Part shown: piece after piece, positions 34,750 through 45,891 of the stretch
How positions within the stretch are numbered: position 1 is the stretch's first letter
Layout: each line of letters starts with the position of its first letter
Source of the DNA: Agrocybe praecox
Lineage: Eukaryota > Basidiomycota > Agaricomycetes > Agaricales > Agrocybaceae
Length of the DNA stretch: 64,000 nucleotides
Assembly: GCA_964017145.1 (NCBI GenBank)
Contig: OZ024844.1
Coordinates: forward strand, 1,426,001 to 1,490,000
Direction of reading: 5' to 3'
Translations under genes and position numbers: made by a program
The notes under the pieces: model-generated
Told to the model about the DNA's origin: nothing
Databases searched by the model: none
Seen by the model: only the letters and a program-made list of their open reading frames with translations

Positions 34750-36219
34750 ATGGTCGAATCGCGTTTTCTTTCCGAGCCAAAGACTCTTGCAGTCAGTATT
34801 TCCCTTCATAACCGACGCATAATTTCACTATATTGACGATGTTGATTGTCAGATTGTTGGATGTCCCTTCAGGTATGTTTTCCACGCTCGACACAGGAAA
34901 TCTCGACCGTTGACAGAACATCTCGGTTTTAAGCGGTGGTCAAGTGAGTGTCGCGATAGTATATATTTCGACTCTCACAGTCATGGCTAAATATTATCTA
35001 GCCTAAAGCAGGTGTTGACCAAGGTCCCATTCACCTCGTTAAAGCAGGCCTGATTGGCCAGTTGGAAAACCTAGGTTGGAAAGTCATCTTTGATGGACAC
35101 CACCAATTTGAGGAAATCAACGTTGCTCAAGACCCTCCTATTGGTATCCTCAAAAACCCAAGACTGGTTTCTCGAGTTTCGGAGGCCGTTGCCCGTGCTG
35201 TGGGTGGATATGCTTCTAAGGGCCAGATACCCGTTACCCTAGGAGGAGACCACTCACTGGTGAGCGTTTTTATTTGGGCAAATGGGTGTTATGGACCGTT
35301 AGTTCTAATGAATGACTCCAGGCGATGGGAACTATCTCAGGAACACTATCGTAAGTGCCCGTTTCTTAAGCATCTTATCGCTTACTGATAAGATTGATCC
35401 TTTTGAATCGCAGGAAATACCCAGACGCTTGCGTCGTCTGGATTGACGCCCATGCGGATATCAACACGACAGAAACAACAGAGTCCGGTAATTCAAAGTA
35501 AATTTTGTTCAGGGTCAGAATAAACTGGTCTCACACCACATATGTAGGAAATATCCATGGAATGCCAGTTTCCTTCTTACTAGGACTTGGTTCTCAAGTC
35601 GAAGAATTTTCATGGGTCAAGCCCCTCCTAAAGCCCGAACGATTGGTCTACATTGGTTTACGAGATGTCGACGCAGGCGAAAAGAAAATCCTACGTGACA
35701 ACAATATCAAGGCTTTCAGTATGCATGAAGTCGACAAATATGGTATTGGAAAGGTCGTTGAGATGGCCTTGGACCATGTCAACCCTAACAGGGATAAACC
35801 CATCCACCTAAGTTTCGATGTCGATGCATTGGATCCTAGTGTCGCCCCGTCAACTGGCACACCAGTAAGTAAATGTCATATCTAAAAATAACTCTTTTTC
35901 TTGACGTCAATCCCGATTCCCAGGTGCGAGGCGGATTGACCTTCCGGGAAGGACACTACATATGTGAAGCTATTTATGAGACTGGTTTACTGGTTGCTCT
36001 CGACCTAATGGTCCGTTGCACTTTCCAATTACGCCCTAATGTGATGTATTGACTGAAATTGTTTCTAGGAGGTCAACCCTTCCTTGGAGAACGAAGAGAG
36101 TGTAAAGCAAACGGTGGCAGTTGGATGTTCTTTGTTACGATCTGCCTTAGGTGAGTGGCATCTGAACGATCTTGAGTATATTTCTGACAAAGTTGATTAC
36201 AGGAGAGACTCTTCTGTGA
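34750..36219 (+). CDS. Arginase
   Basis: Binuclear-Mn ureohydrolase converting L-arginine to ornithine and urea. Ten exons (34750-34791, 34853-34872, 34934-34943, 35002-35259, 35322-35350, 35414-35487, 35548-35864, 35924-36010, 36069-36150, 36203-36219) encode 311 aa, the normal arginase length. Metal ligands are visible in [21 protein letters not shown] and [19 protein letters not shown]. The C-terminal block has [20 protein letters not shown] and [15 protein letters not shown]. Exons 2 and 3 are tiny (20 and 10 bases), and exon 3 encodes the SGGQ turn after GCPF. The product feeds ornithine toward proline and glutamate; a pyrroline-5-carboxylate reductase lies 16 kb to the right, though not adjacent. 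Confidence 0.95.
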
Positions 36220-37120
36220 AATAGAGGCTGTCGTGATCTTGCAATATACTAGAATCATGTTTACTTCGCTAACTATTGCAGGGTATAGTAAATATTAAGT
36301 AACATAGAACCGGCGCTAGTTTATGCTTTACTCAGTATCCTCGGCCTTTGATACAGGAGACTATCCATGTTCTGAGTATGTAAGGTGCATTTCCATGCCC
36401 GAGCAGGCATCATATCCACAAACATATCAAGTGTACCGTCGTCGACCGGTCGTGCTGGTTACCAAAGTCCTTGGTAGCAGGGTGACGGGGACGACGGAAA
36501 ACCACTACCCGGCGACAACGACAACTTAGATATCGGAAAGGTTTAAACACGTAGATGTTCTCCCGGGTTCTGTTCTTATCTCAAAGGATGGATGAGTCGG
36601 CGTTTTCGCAGTCTTTTCTAATTTCAACTGATTTGTCAAGAATTCATGGGAAAAGCGACGGGAATTGTAAGATGTTAACACCTACACTATTTGTTCGGAC
36701 CAAAACGCATTTGGAAATACCTTCACAAAAATACACACCAGGTCCAGAGTACCCAGGACTCGGAGACACATACGCGCCGCTAAAAGAGTGGATAAATTTT
36801 GCTGAATCATATTTTCTGACCATCGGACGGGTTCTAGGATAGGTTCTAGTGAGGGAAGGTCCTAGACTGGGGTTGGACGCTCCTGTCTTGAATCATTGCA
36901 AGTATGAGAAATGCAAGAGAGATGCCAGTCAAACGTCATGTAGGGATGATACAAGGAAAGATTTTCGAAAGAGGTCGTAAGTTCACAAAGGGTGAGGGAA
37001 CACATATAGAAAAAGTCATCTGACAGGGGGGATCAGATGTCCACATGGGAAGGCCGGCAAATGCCGTAAGACTTGATTTGTGTGAAGGAGACCAACTCAA
37101 GGACTTTGAGAAGAGCAGCC
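36220..37120. other. Intergenic region between arginase and kinesin
   Basis: About 900 bases holding the arginase 3' end and the kinesin promoter. The open frame at 36555-36842 is unrecognisable and I do not support it as a gene. Confidence 0.45.
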
Positions 37121-40100
37121 ATGGCCCCCTCGACCTCGTCGTCGTCGTCGTCAGCAGCGGCGACGTCGGTACAAGTTGGTGAGTGAATATTAACACCTGC
37201 TTTCTAGCATGCGCCTCACCGCATCTCTCAGCTCTTCGTATACGACCTCCCACCACACAAGATTCGACTTCCATCCCCGCTCGCTTCCAGCGTTCGGTCA
37301 TACAAACTAGCTCTTCTACCTCTATTTCTATTGAAACGCCTACAGGTGGCGCGGGTGGGCCACAAAACCCACAAGCTTCGTCTGGAGGTTCCGGCCCCAA
37401 AAAGCAAGTCTTCACATTCGACCAGGTACACCCACCACCAACTACACAATATGAACTCTTTGAGTCTACTGCGCGCCCCCTTGTATCCCGCTTTACTGAG
37501 GGATTCAACTGCACCATTCTTGCCTATGGACAAACGAGCAGCGGGAAAACATTCACTATGACTGGAGTTGATCTCGACATGGACCCATCAGATCCTAACA
37601 ACGGCATGGGCATTATTCCCCGCGCAGTTTCTTCAATATTTGCAAGCGCAAGACAACTCAAAGAAGAACGCGGGAATACATGGAACTATAGCCTGAAAGG
37701 CTCCTTTATTGAACTCTATAACGAAGACCTCATCGACTTGCTTAGTTTGGAAGACCCAAACGGCGGGAAGCGAGAAGTTCAAATTAGAGAGGATAAGGAA
37801 GGTCATATCATTTGGGGTGGTCTTCGCGAGGTGACCGTCAAAAATGCGAACGAAGTTATGAAGTACGTCCACTTTTTTTTTCCCCGAATGTACACGCGGA
37901 AGTCAAAGGGCTAAATATCAATGAATAGCCTTATTAAGAAGGGTACTTCCATTCGTCGGACGAACGAGACTGATATGAATGCTCAGTCCTCTCGATCCCA
38001 TGCCATCTTTTCTCTTACTCTAACGCAGAAGAAACATACTGGGTCGGGGCTTCCACCTAGGTCGTCTTCCCCGCTTCCTCCCGGTGGTCGTTCGCCTTCA
38101 AGACTTGCTCGTCCCGGTTCTATGTATGCAGGTGGACCTTCAACGCCTACGCGAGTTTCATCGCCTACATCAGGCCGTCCATCTACTCCGAGTTTTGCTT
38201 CAGCAATAAACAGAGGAGGTGGACTGCGACCAGCCAGTGCTCTCGGCCATTTGAGCGAGCGGTCGACACTGATCGATGAAGATTCCGGTGAATGGGTAAC
38301 TATCGTTTCAAAATTCCACTTTGTCGATCTTGCTGGTTCCGAAAGGGTATGTGGTATTTTAAAAAAAGATTAGGACCAGTGTTTTGACAATACGCTATCA
38401 TTCTTTATATCATTCTTTAGCTCAAGCGCACTGCCGCCGCTGGCGAGCGTATCAAGGAGGGTATTTCCATTAACAGCGGTCTTCTTGCTCTGGGGAATGT
38501 TATATCAGCTCTCGGTGATCCATCACGCGCCAAATCTAACACAGCAAGCCACATCCCCTATCGTGACTCCAAGTTGACAAGGCTCCTGCAAGATTCTCTC
38601 GGAGGAAACGCACATACTCTCATGATTGCATGTGTCAGTCCCGCAGAATGGAATGCCGCAGAGACGATTAATACGTTGAAATACGCCAACCGTGCACGAA
38701 ATATCAAGAATCGTGCTACCGTCAATGAGAAAGAAGACGGCTGGGATGATGTGGAGTGGTTGCAAGGCACTGTCAATCGACTTCGGAAGGAATTGAAGGT
38801 CATCAAAGAAAGCGGTTCAATCACTATCTCTGACAAAGAGCCGGAAGTCATCGAAGGTGCCGGCAAGAAAGTTTTAGCTCAAATGACTTCGTTGCAAAAC
38901 AACTACGAGGATTTGCGAGAGAAATACGTGGAACGCACCGAGGAACTCACTCGCCTTAGACGCGAATTGGGTGAAAAGCATCGATCAAGTACGTCTGGTG
39001 CTGTGGGTGCAACAGGGAAGTATGAGGAAATCGTGGGACCTGTCATAGAGGAATACGAGAAAACCATCAGTGCAATGGAAGCAGAGCTTAATCTCAATAG
39101 AGCGGCTTTGAGGCACACGAACGAAATGGTCGAAGAAACGGAAGCGGAGCTCGCGGTAATCACAGAGAGACACGCTGCCACAGAGCTGTACGTTGAAGAA
39201 CTTAGAACAAGGGTTGCGAAATTAACGGAACGGGAGGCATCAACTGAGGTACGGTGATTTCATAGCCATCTGATGCATTGCATTCCCTTGTTCATTCAAA
39301 CACTTGCACAGGCTTATGTCCGTGACTTGGAAGAGAAGATAAAAACGTATGACGAATCGTCTATCACGTCTAGTGAATCCATGACGGACCTCAAGCGCGA
39401 AATTACTCGATTCAAAGACACTGAAGTCCAATCCAGCAAATATATTGCTGATTTAGAGGCTCGCCTATCTCGTTCTGATCAATCTATCCTCGCCTTACAG
39501 CAGACAGTCGAACGCCTGGAAAACGAGTCCGAACGCCGCCGTGAAGAGGCCGAGACACTGCAAGCTCGTCTAGACTCGTTGAGACAAGACGGAGAAAGTT
39601 GGCGCTCGGATCTGGAGGCAAGGGAAATGAAAGTTAAACAGTTGGAAGAGAAGATGCGCGAGTGGGAACATAAGAAGAAGGAGGCAGGCGAGGCTCGCCT
39701 TAGACTTGGAGAAGTCGTTGGGGAAGTTGAATCAGCTCGAAGGGGTCTTGAAATCAGTATCGAAACCACCCCATCCGAAACCACCTCTGGAGAGACAAGT
39801 GACCAATCACCCAATTCTCCACCTTCACCCCTGAAGAGCTTACAAGGAGAAACGCCTACGACTTCTTCCTCGTCTGACATTGAATCACAACTTCTTGCCT
39901 TACAGCAGACACACACTGCCACTCTGGCTGATCTATCGTCCGTGACCTCCAAGTACAGGGACGCGTTGCGCGAAATTTCAGACTTGGCTGCACAAATACA
40001 AGAGGCTAAACTCAATAGCACTGGCATCACGGAAACTATTGCAGAAGTAAGTACGGAATCTCCAGCTTCGGAAAAGTCGCCCGAGTCCGTTGCTTTCAAA

Positions 40101-43100
40101 CGGAGAGTTGCTAGTGGTCGAATGAGGGGGGACTCCGGAGAGTCACAGTCAAGTTCTTCTGGACGACGGCTTTTTTTCCGCCAAGCGGCCTCGGCGGAAT
40201 CACTCCACGCGAGGCATGTCGTTAGGTTTCATTATCTTCAGCATGCTAACTGATTTTTCTTTACTCTAGGTCGCTTTCCCAATCGCAATCGCTGTCGCAG
40301 GAGCTATCCTCGGTGCACTTGCGCAAAGCCTCCTTTTCAAGTCACGGGACGAATAGTTCACATTCACCCTCGAACTCATATTCCTCAAATCTTCAGTCCA
40401 TGGGCTTGAAGCCCAACCTTTCTATATCTATGCCTAGTCTATCCGTACAAAACGAGCGATCAGTTTCTTCTCTGGAGAAGGAGATCATGCGTCTACAGGA
40501 AGTGCTCAAGGAACGGGAAGCCGAGATTTCTGTGCTCGAGGTTTCGTTAAAAGAGGTACAGCAAGAGAAATTACTCAGCACACCCATTATCGAAGTACAA
40601 GAGGCAGGCCCCCCTGTTAATGTGGCTGAGAGTGCGCTGTCCCCTAAAACTCTGAATCGGTTCGATCACATTCGCAAGACGATGGAAAATGGCAATGGTG
40701 CTGGGTCAACTGAGAATGGGTCATCATATTCGGACGGTGATTCGTTGGAGAGGCTAAATGAACTCATGCTGTATGCCACTCATCTTGGGATCATAATCGC
40801 TGCTTACTTATATCCTTTCCTTTCCAGCTCTATGGCCCAAAAGGAGTCGGTGCACAAAGAGACCGTTGAATCTTTGAACACTCAACTTTCGCAGACTCGT
40901 CGGCAACTTGAGGACTTGACCAACCTTTCGCGAGATCAGGTATGTTTGTCAGTTTACTGATGTACATTTCCGCCTCCTTACGAATATATGTAGACCCTCA
41001 ACATGTCGACAGAGATTGCGGCTCTCCAGAAGGACCACAATGATAACGTTGCCCAATTGGAAGAGGTTCGCAAGCATGAAGCTGAATTAGTTGCGTTACT
41101 CAAGCAGGCCGAAGAACGCCACGAAGCGGAGGTCGATCGACTTCGCGTTGCCCATGAGAATGCTCTTAAGGCAAAAACACAGGAACTAGAAGCACTAATG
41201 GAATCAACCAAACACGCCCACGAACTATCTACTTCATCTCTTCGCCTTGAAGTGGAAGCTAGTGCCACAGCTCTCGAGAAGGCTCAACGCGACCACGAAC
41301 AAGCATTCGGCAAACTCAAAGTTGAACACGAGAAGGAACTTCAGTCTAAACTCCAAGATGCCAATAACCTTCTTGAGAAGACGAAAGCTGACCACGAGCG
41401 ATCATTGGCGAAGCTTCACGCTGATCATGCGTCGCTTCTACGTCAAAAAGAAGAAGAAGCAGCAACTGTCCTGCAATCTACGGAAGAGGAGTACTACAAT
41501 GCCCTCACAAAACTTCGAGTCGATCACGCCGAGGCTATCAAGACAGTGGCAGCTGAAACCAATGCCACCATTGAGCGGCTTCGAGAAGAGCATGCTGCTG
41601 AAATTCGAATGGCAGAGATCACCAAGGAAGGTTCACTTTCCGAGAGTGAATCTGCACTCACTCTTTCTCTTACGACTCTCCAGGATGAACATGCTGCTGC
41701 TATTTCACGGAAGGAAGCTGCTTTTGCCGAAGAGATCGAGAGTCTTAATGCAGGTTTCCTGCGCGCATCCAAAGCCAAGGACGACGATCATGCCCTGCGG
41801 ATAGATCGCCTCAAGCTTGAGCACGAGACAACCGTGTCTAAACTCAAGAGTGACTGGAGGAATGAAGTTGAACAAGCTAATGCTGCTTTATCTGCTCAAA
41901 AGGATGAGCATGCTACCGAATTGCAGAAAATTCGTCGCGAACACGAAGCTGCTATTCGTGTTGTTCAAGAGCAGCAAGCTTCAATTCTTCAGGAGATCGA
42001 ACGCAGCTACCAAGAAGAGAGTGATTCTGCAAATATCAAGCATACCAACGCGATTCAGGAAATCAACGCGAAGCATGAGGAAGATCGTGCATCTTTGGCG
42101 CAGGTCCACTCTGATAGAATTTCTTTGTTGGAAGAACAGCATCAGCTCAGTCTATCGAAAGCCGCGGCCGATTTCACCAGATTGAAGGAGGAACTCACTC
42201 TAACAGAGGAAAAAATTCGTGGATATGATGAACAAGCTGCCAAGGACGATACAGCTCGGGAATCGCTTGTGCAAGCTCACGCGGAGGACACGCTTAGGCT
42301 AAAGGCTCAACACCAACAAGATATTTCGAAACTCGAGACAGAGTTTGTCGCTCTTCAAGAACAACATAAAGATTCCCTTGAGAACCTCCGCTTGCAAAAT
42401 AAGCAGCTCCTCCAGGCTGAACAGGAACGTCTATCCTCCACTCTAGCGAACATTCAAAACAAGCACGCTGAAGAGGTGGAAGCCTTCCGCAAGGATCGTG
42501 ATGTCCTCCTACAAGAAATTGAAGCTTATAAAGTTGCTGCCGATGAATTCACGATGTTGCGTGAACAGACGCGCGAGAATCATGAGGCTGACTTGGGCGA
42601 AAAAGACAAGGTCATCGTTTCTATGGAACAAGATCTGGACGATGTTGTCACCGAACGGGACTCTTTGGAGGTTGAAGTTGCAAAACTGCGAGCCGAGCTT
42701 GGAAAGACTCGTAGTGAGCAGAGCAAACTTATTCAAGAGGCATCAAAAAGGGAATCCCTTGTTATAGAGCTCGAGCGCCATCGGTCCGTACTTGCCGACT
42801 TACAGGAGAATCTACAGAGGGTCAAGGACGAGAAAGATACTTTGCAGACGGAGAAGATCAAGTCGGACAATCTCGTCCGGGACCTGCAAGCTCAATTGGC
42901 TCGCAGTGCATCTCCTCCAGCCATTCGCTCTCCTGACCGCAGTATTGGATTCCAACGCGGCCAAAATCTCCCTGCTATCAAACTGCCTCCCCCGACCCCT
43001 CCACCATCAGTTCCTCCACCGCCGGCCCCTAGATTTGCTACTGGCACTGGCCACCATGTCAACGGCGATTCTAATCTTAGCACTTCATCGCATGGGTCTG

Positions 43101-43673
43101 CCTTCAATTCTTCTATATCATCGAGGGAGTCCCAGCCTGAATCCCCGTCCACGTCGGTAGGACATATGCCATTGAACGGAGTTTCATCACTGGACCCTAA
43201 GATTAGTCTGAAAGTCGAGCAACAGGCGAAGCAGATTGATGAACAGGAGGCGATGATCAAGACACTCAACAAACAGCTCATGCACTGTGAAACTGATCTG
43301 CAGACACATATGGATTTGGTCGGTACTCTGGAAACACAGTTGGGTGACTCGGAAAAGAATCGTGAGTTTCTTGCTAGTTTCGCTCTTTGATGTGATTCTA
43401 ATCAATATGGGAATAGTGCGGAAAGCTCGTATGCAAGCTACAGAACTTGCTCGAGAGAGAGACACCCTTACCACTAAACTGGATGCAATGCGCAGCGAAC
43501 TATCGGAGGCCAAACGCGAGGTCGTGACTGTTCGGAGATCAATTGTGGAGGAGAAGCAATCACTAGAGCAAAAGTTAGATGAAGAACGCAAAGCTAAGGA
43601 ACGCGTTCGTCAACAGCTGGACTTCCGGATGGAGGAGCTACAGAAACGCAAGTCCAAATTTGCTTGTCTATGA
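37121..43673 (+). CDS. Large kinesin with N-terminal motor and very long coiled coil (kinesin-4-like)
   Basis: Microtubule motor. Nine exons (37121-37178, 37232-37862, 37929-38346, 38421-39248, 39312-40225, 40270-40770, 40828-40939, 40994-43361, 43417-43673) encode 2028 aa. The motor spans about residues 18-480: VALRIRPP, P-loop [13 protein letters not shown], switch [12 protein letters not shown], switch [22 protein letters not shown], and [16 protein letters not shown]. An insert of about 90 residues, rich in Ser, Pro, Gly and Arg, sits between switch I and switch II. From about 510 to 1750 the protein is mostly coiled coil, with a poly-Pro island near 42980-43030 and a final coil. I assign kinesin-4 tentatively from the motor-neck sequence ([20 protein letters not shown]); a fungus-specific long kinesin is the alternative. 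Confidence 0.88.
37136..37151 (+). repeat. TCG microsatellite encoding polyserine
   Basis: Tandem TCG triplets in the first kinesin exon give a run of Ser just after the initiator. It is a likely site of length variation between strains. Confidence 0.7.
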
Positions 43674-43929
43674 TTATTTTCCGTTATCCTTTCTTTTCTT
43701 CCTATTTGTGGCCCACGCTTAATTACTGTTGCTATACTTTCGTTTCTATGATTATCTGGATTATATACCAGATCCGCTCTTTGTACAGTTATTTTTGACT
43801 ACTTTCGTACTGTAGATACCCGTCCTATCTTTCCTCTATTTGTCTATACCAATTTCTCTCTTTATAGTACACGTGTACGCCCCGGATGAATATTATCACT
43901 TAGATTTGGTGCGCCGAATTGCTTTGACA

Positions 43930-45526
43930 ATGAAGCTCAAGCTTTACACTCCTGGAGCCCTTGGCCCGGCGTTCCCCGCTCTCGCCATACATAAGGGCGC
44001 CGCATTATCAAGACTATACTCGTTTTCACTTCCAACCAGAGCCAACAACAGATCCGCACCTGCCATGGCCAACCGTTCTCAGCCTATTACATTGCCATCT
44101 TACTCGATGCAGGGCAAGGTGAGATCGGTTGATTACTGTCCCTAGGAGAGCGTTTGAAAAATTTTCAAGGTTTGCTTGGTAACAGGGGCTGCAAAAGGTC
44201 TGGGATTCGAATTTTGTCGAGCATTCATTCAGTCGTGAGTTCTTCTGCTTGTGTGCCCAATAACTCATGTACTTATTATTCAGAGGGTGCACGGCACTAG
44301 CGATCCTGGATCTCAAACCAAGTGAAATCGAAGAAGCAACAACAGAGCTTTCCAAGTACGCGATCGGTGCGCGCTTCAATGCTGCTCTTGCCTGCTGCTT
44401 CTGGCGCTTGTTAACATGGGTTATAGAGACATATAATCACCAGCCAGATGAAGTCAAGGTTATCGGCATCGAATGTGATGTATCATCAGAAACCGCGGTA
44501 CAAAATGCGTTCAACACGGTCATTGATACTTTTGGACGAATAGACGCCGTAGTTGCCTCAGCTGGTATTTCTATTTCTTTTGATACGAATTTCCATTGGA
44601 CCGACTTTGCTTCTAGGCATCGTCGAAAATCATCCCGCTCTTGTGTACGCCATGATCCTTTATTTTATATTCATTTGTGCTCGTTTCTTGACATCTTTCC
44701 CAGATACCCGACTGAGAGGATGAAACAATTATATGATGTCAATGTCCACGGCGTGTTTTTTACTGCTCGCGAAGCAGCGAAGCGCATGATACCCCAAGGT
44801 GGCGGCTCTATCATTCTCATTGCCAGTATGAGTGCCAACGTAAGTTGCCTGCCAAAGCTGGTGGCTAAAAAAAAAACGAAATTAATCTAATTGCTTATGA
44901 AAGATCGTCAACACGCCACAAGTACGTTAACTTCATCAAGTACCAGTCAACATATTAATAGGCAAAAAATTCCAGCTTCAAACGCCTTATAACGCGTCGA
45001 AAGCGGCTGTTAAACACATGGCAGCAAGCCTGGCCGTCGAGTGGGCAAAACAGAATGTGCGCGTAAACAGTTTAAGGTGAATAATGACATCTGCATTGGA
45101 TGGCCTTTGAATGAACCTAAAACTCGATATATAGCCCTGGTTATATGTTGACGAAGCTAACCCAAACCATCCTCGAGAAGAACACTGAATTGAAGGTTAG
45201 AAAGACCAGTCATACTCTGCTTATTTCTGAAGATCAACTGAAAACTTTATCTTCATCCAGAAAACATGGGAAGGACTTACCCCGATGGGCAGAGTAAGTT
45301 TTCCTATGAAAGGTTCTAAACTAAAATCTCACTTTAATTACCCATTATTAGTTGGGCAAACCAGACGATCTTTCAGTACGCATCTATCTCTACCTGTCTC
45401 ATCTTGACCAGACAAATGAATGATTTGCTATCTACACAGGGTGCCATTGTCTTCCTTGCTAGCGATGCATCTAGCTTCGTAACTGGTTCAGAAATCCGGG
45501 TAGACGGAGGGTATTGCTTGATCTAA
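43930..45526 (+). CDS. Short-chain dehydrogenase/reductase (polyol/sorbose reductase-like)
   Basis: Classical NAD(P)-dependent SDR. Twelve exons (43930-44118, 44170-44234, 44284-44366, 44427-44564, 44617-44644, 44704-44839, 44904-44921, 44976-45076, 45135-45195, 45261-45293, 45352-45375, 45440-45526) encode 320 aa. The cofactor motif is VTGAAKGLG with downstream GIECDVSS. The catalytic set is N (YDVNVHGVFF), S (IILIASMSAN) and YxxxK (YNASKAAVKHMAASLAVEWA), then LSPGYMLT and the terminal VTGSEIRVDGGYCLI. The first 60 residues precede the fold and are basic and Ser-rich, so the protein may be organelle-targeted, or a later ATG near MANRSQPITLP may be used. Resembles fungal mannitol or sorbose dehydrogenases; the substrate is unproven. 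Confidence 0.83.
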
Positions 45527-45891
45527 CGTGCTATTTTCTCCGCATTACGTTTGTACTAATTTCTGTACTATTTTGCTTATTTCCTCTATTCCCAGACACT
45601 GTAGCATTTTCCACCAATCATGTGCTATCGATCTTAGGAGTACAAAGGACTCATCATGGAAGTCATTTACTCGTATTTGACGAGTTGAGACAGAGACGTA
45701 CCCCTCTGAGAGGTGAACTTTGGGAAGTGCTTCAAGTAACTGCAAGTAATAAATGATTACCACCCAATCATTAATATTCCATGGTAAGTTTGGATATGGT
45801 TTCTCGGGAACAAGAAGACCGAACATAAAAAGCTAGGAAAGATAATAATAAATTCCAACTCATTATCGAAAATTCAGCAGGGGGTATTTAT
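45527..45891. other. Convergent intergenic region, SDR / Pol5
   Basis: 365 bases between opposed 3' ends. No gene was seen. Confidence 0.5.

Noticed and set aside
39479..40099. Long minus-strand open frame of 206 codons inside the kinesin gene
   Set aside because: It is antisense to coiled-coil coding sequence. Its Ser/Arg-rich composition mirrors Glu/Leu codons on the real strand, and it has no recognisable domain.
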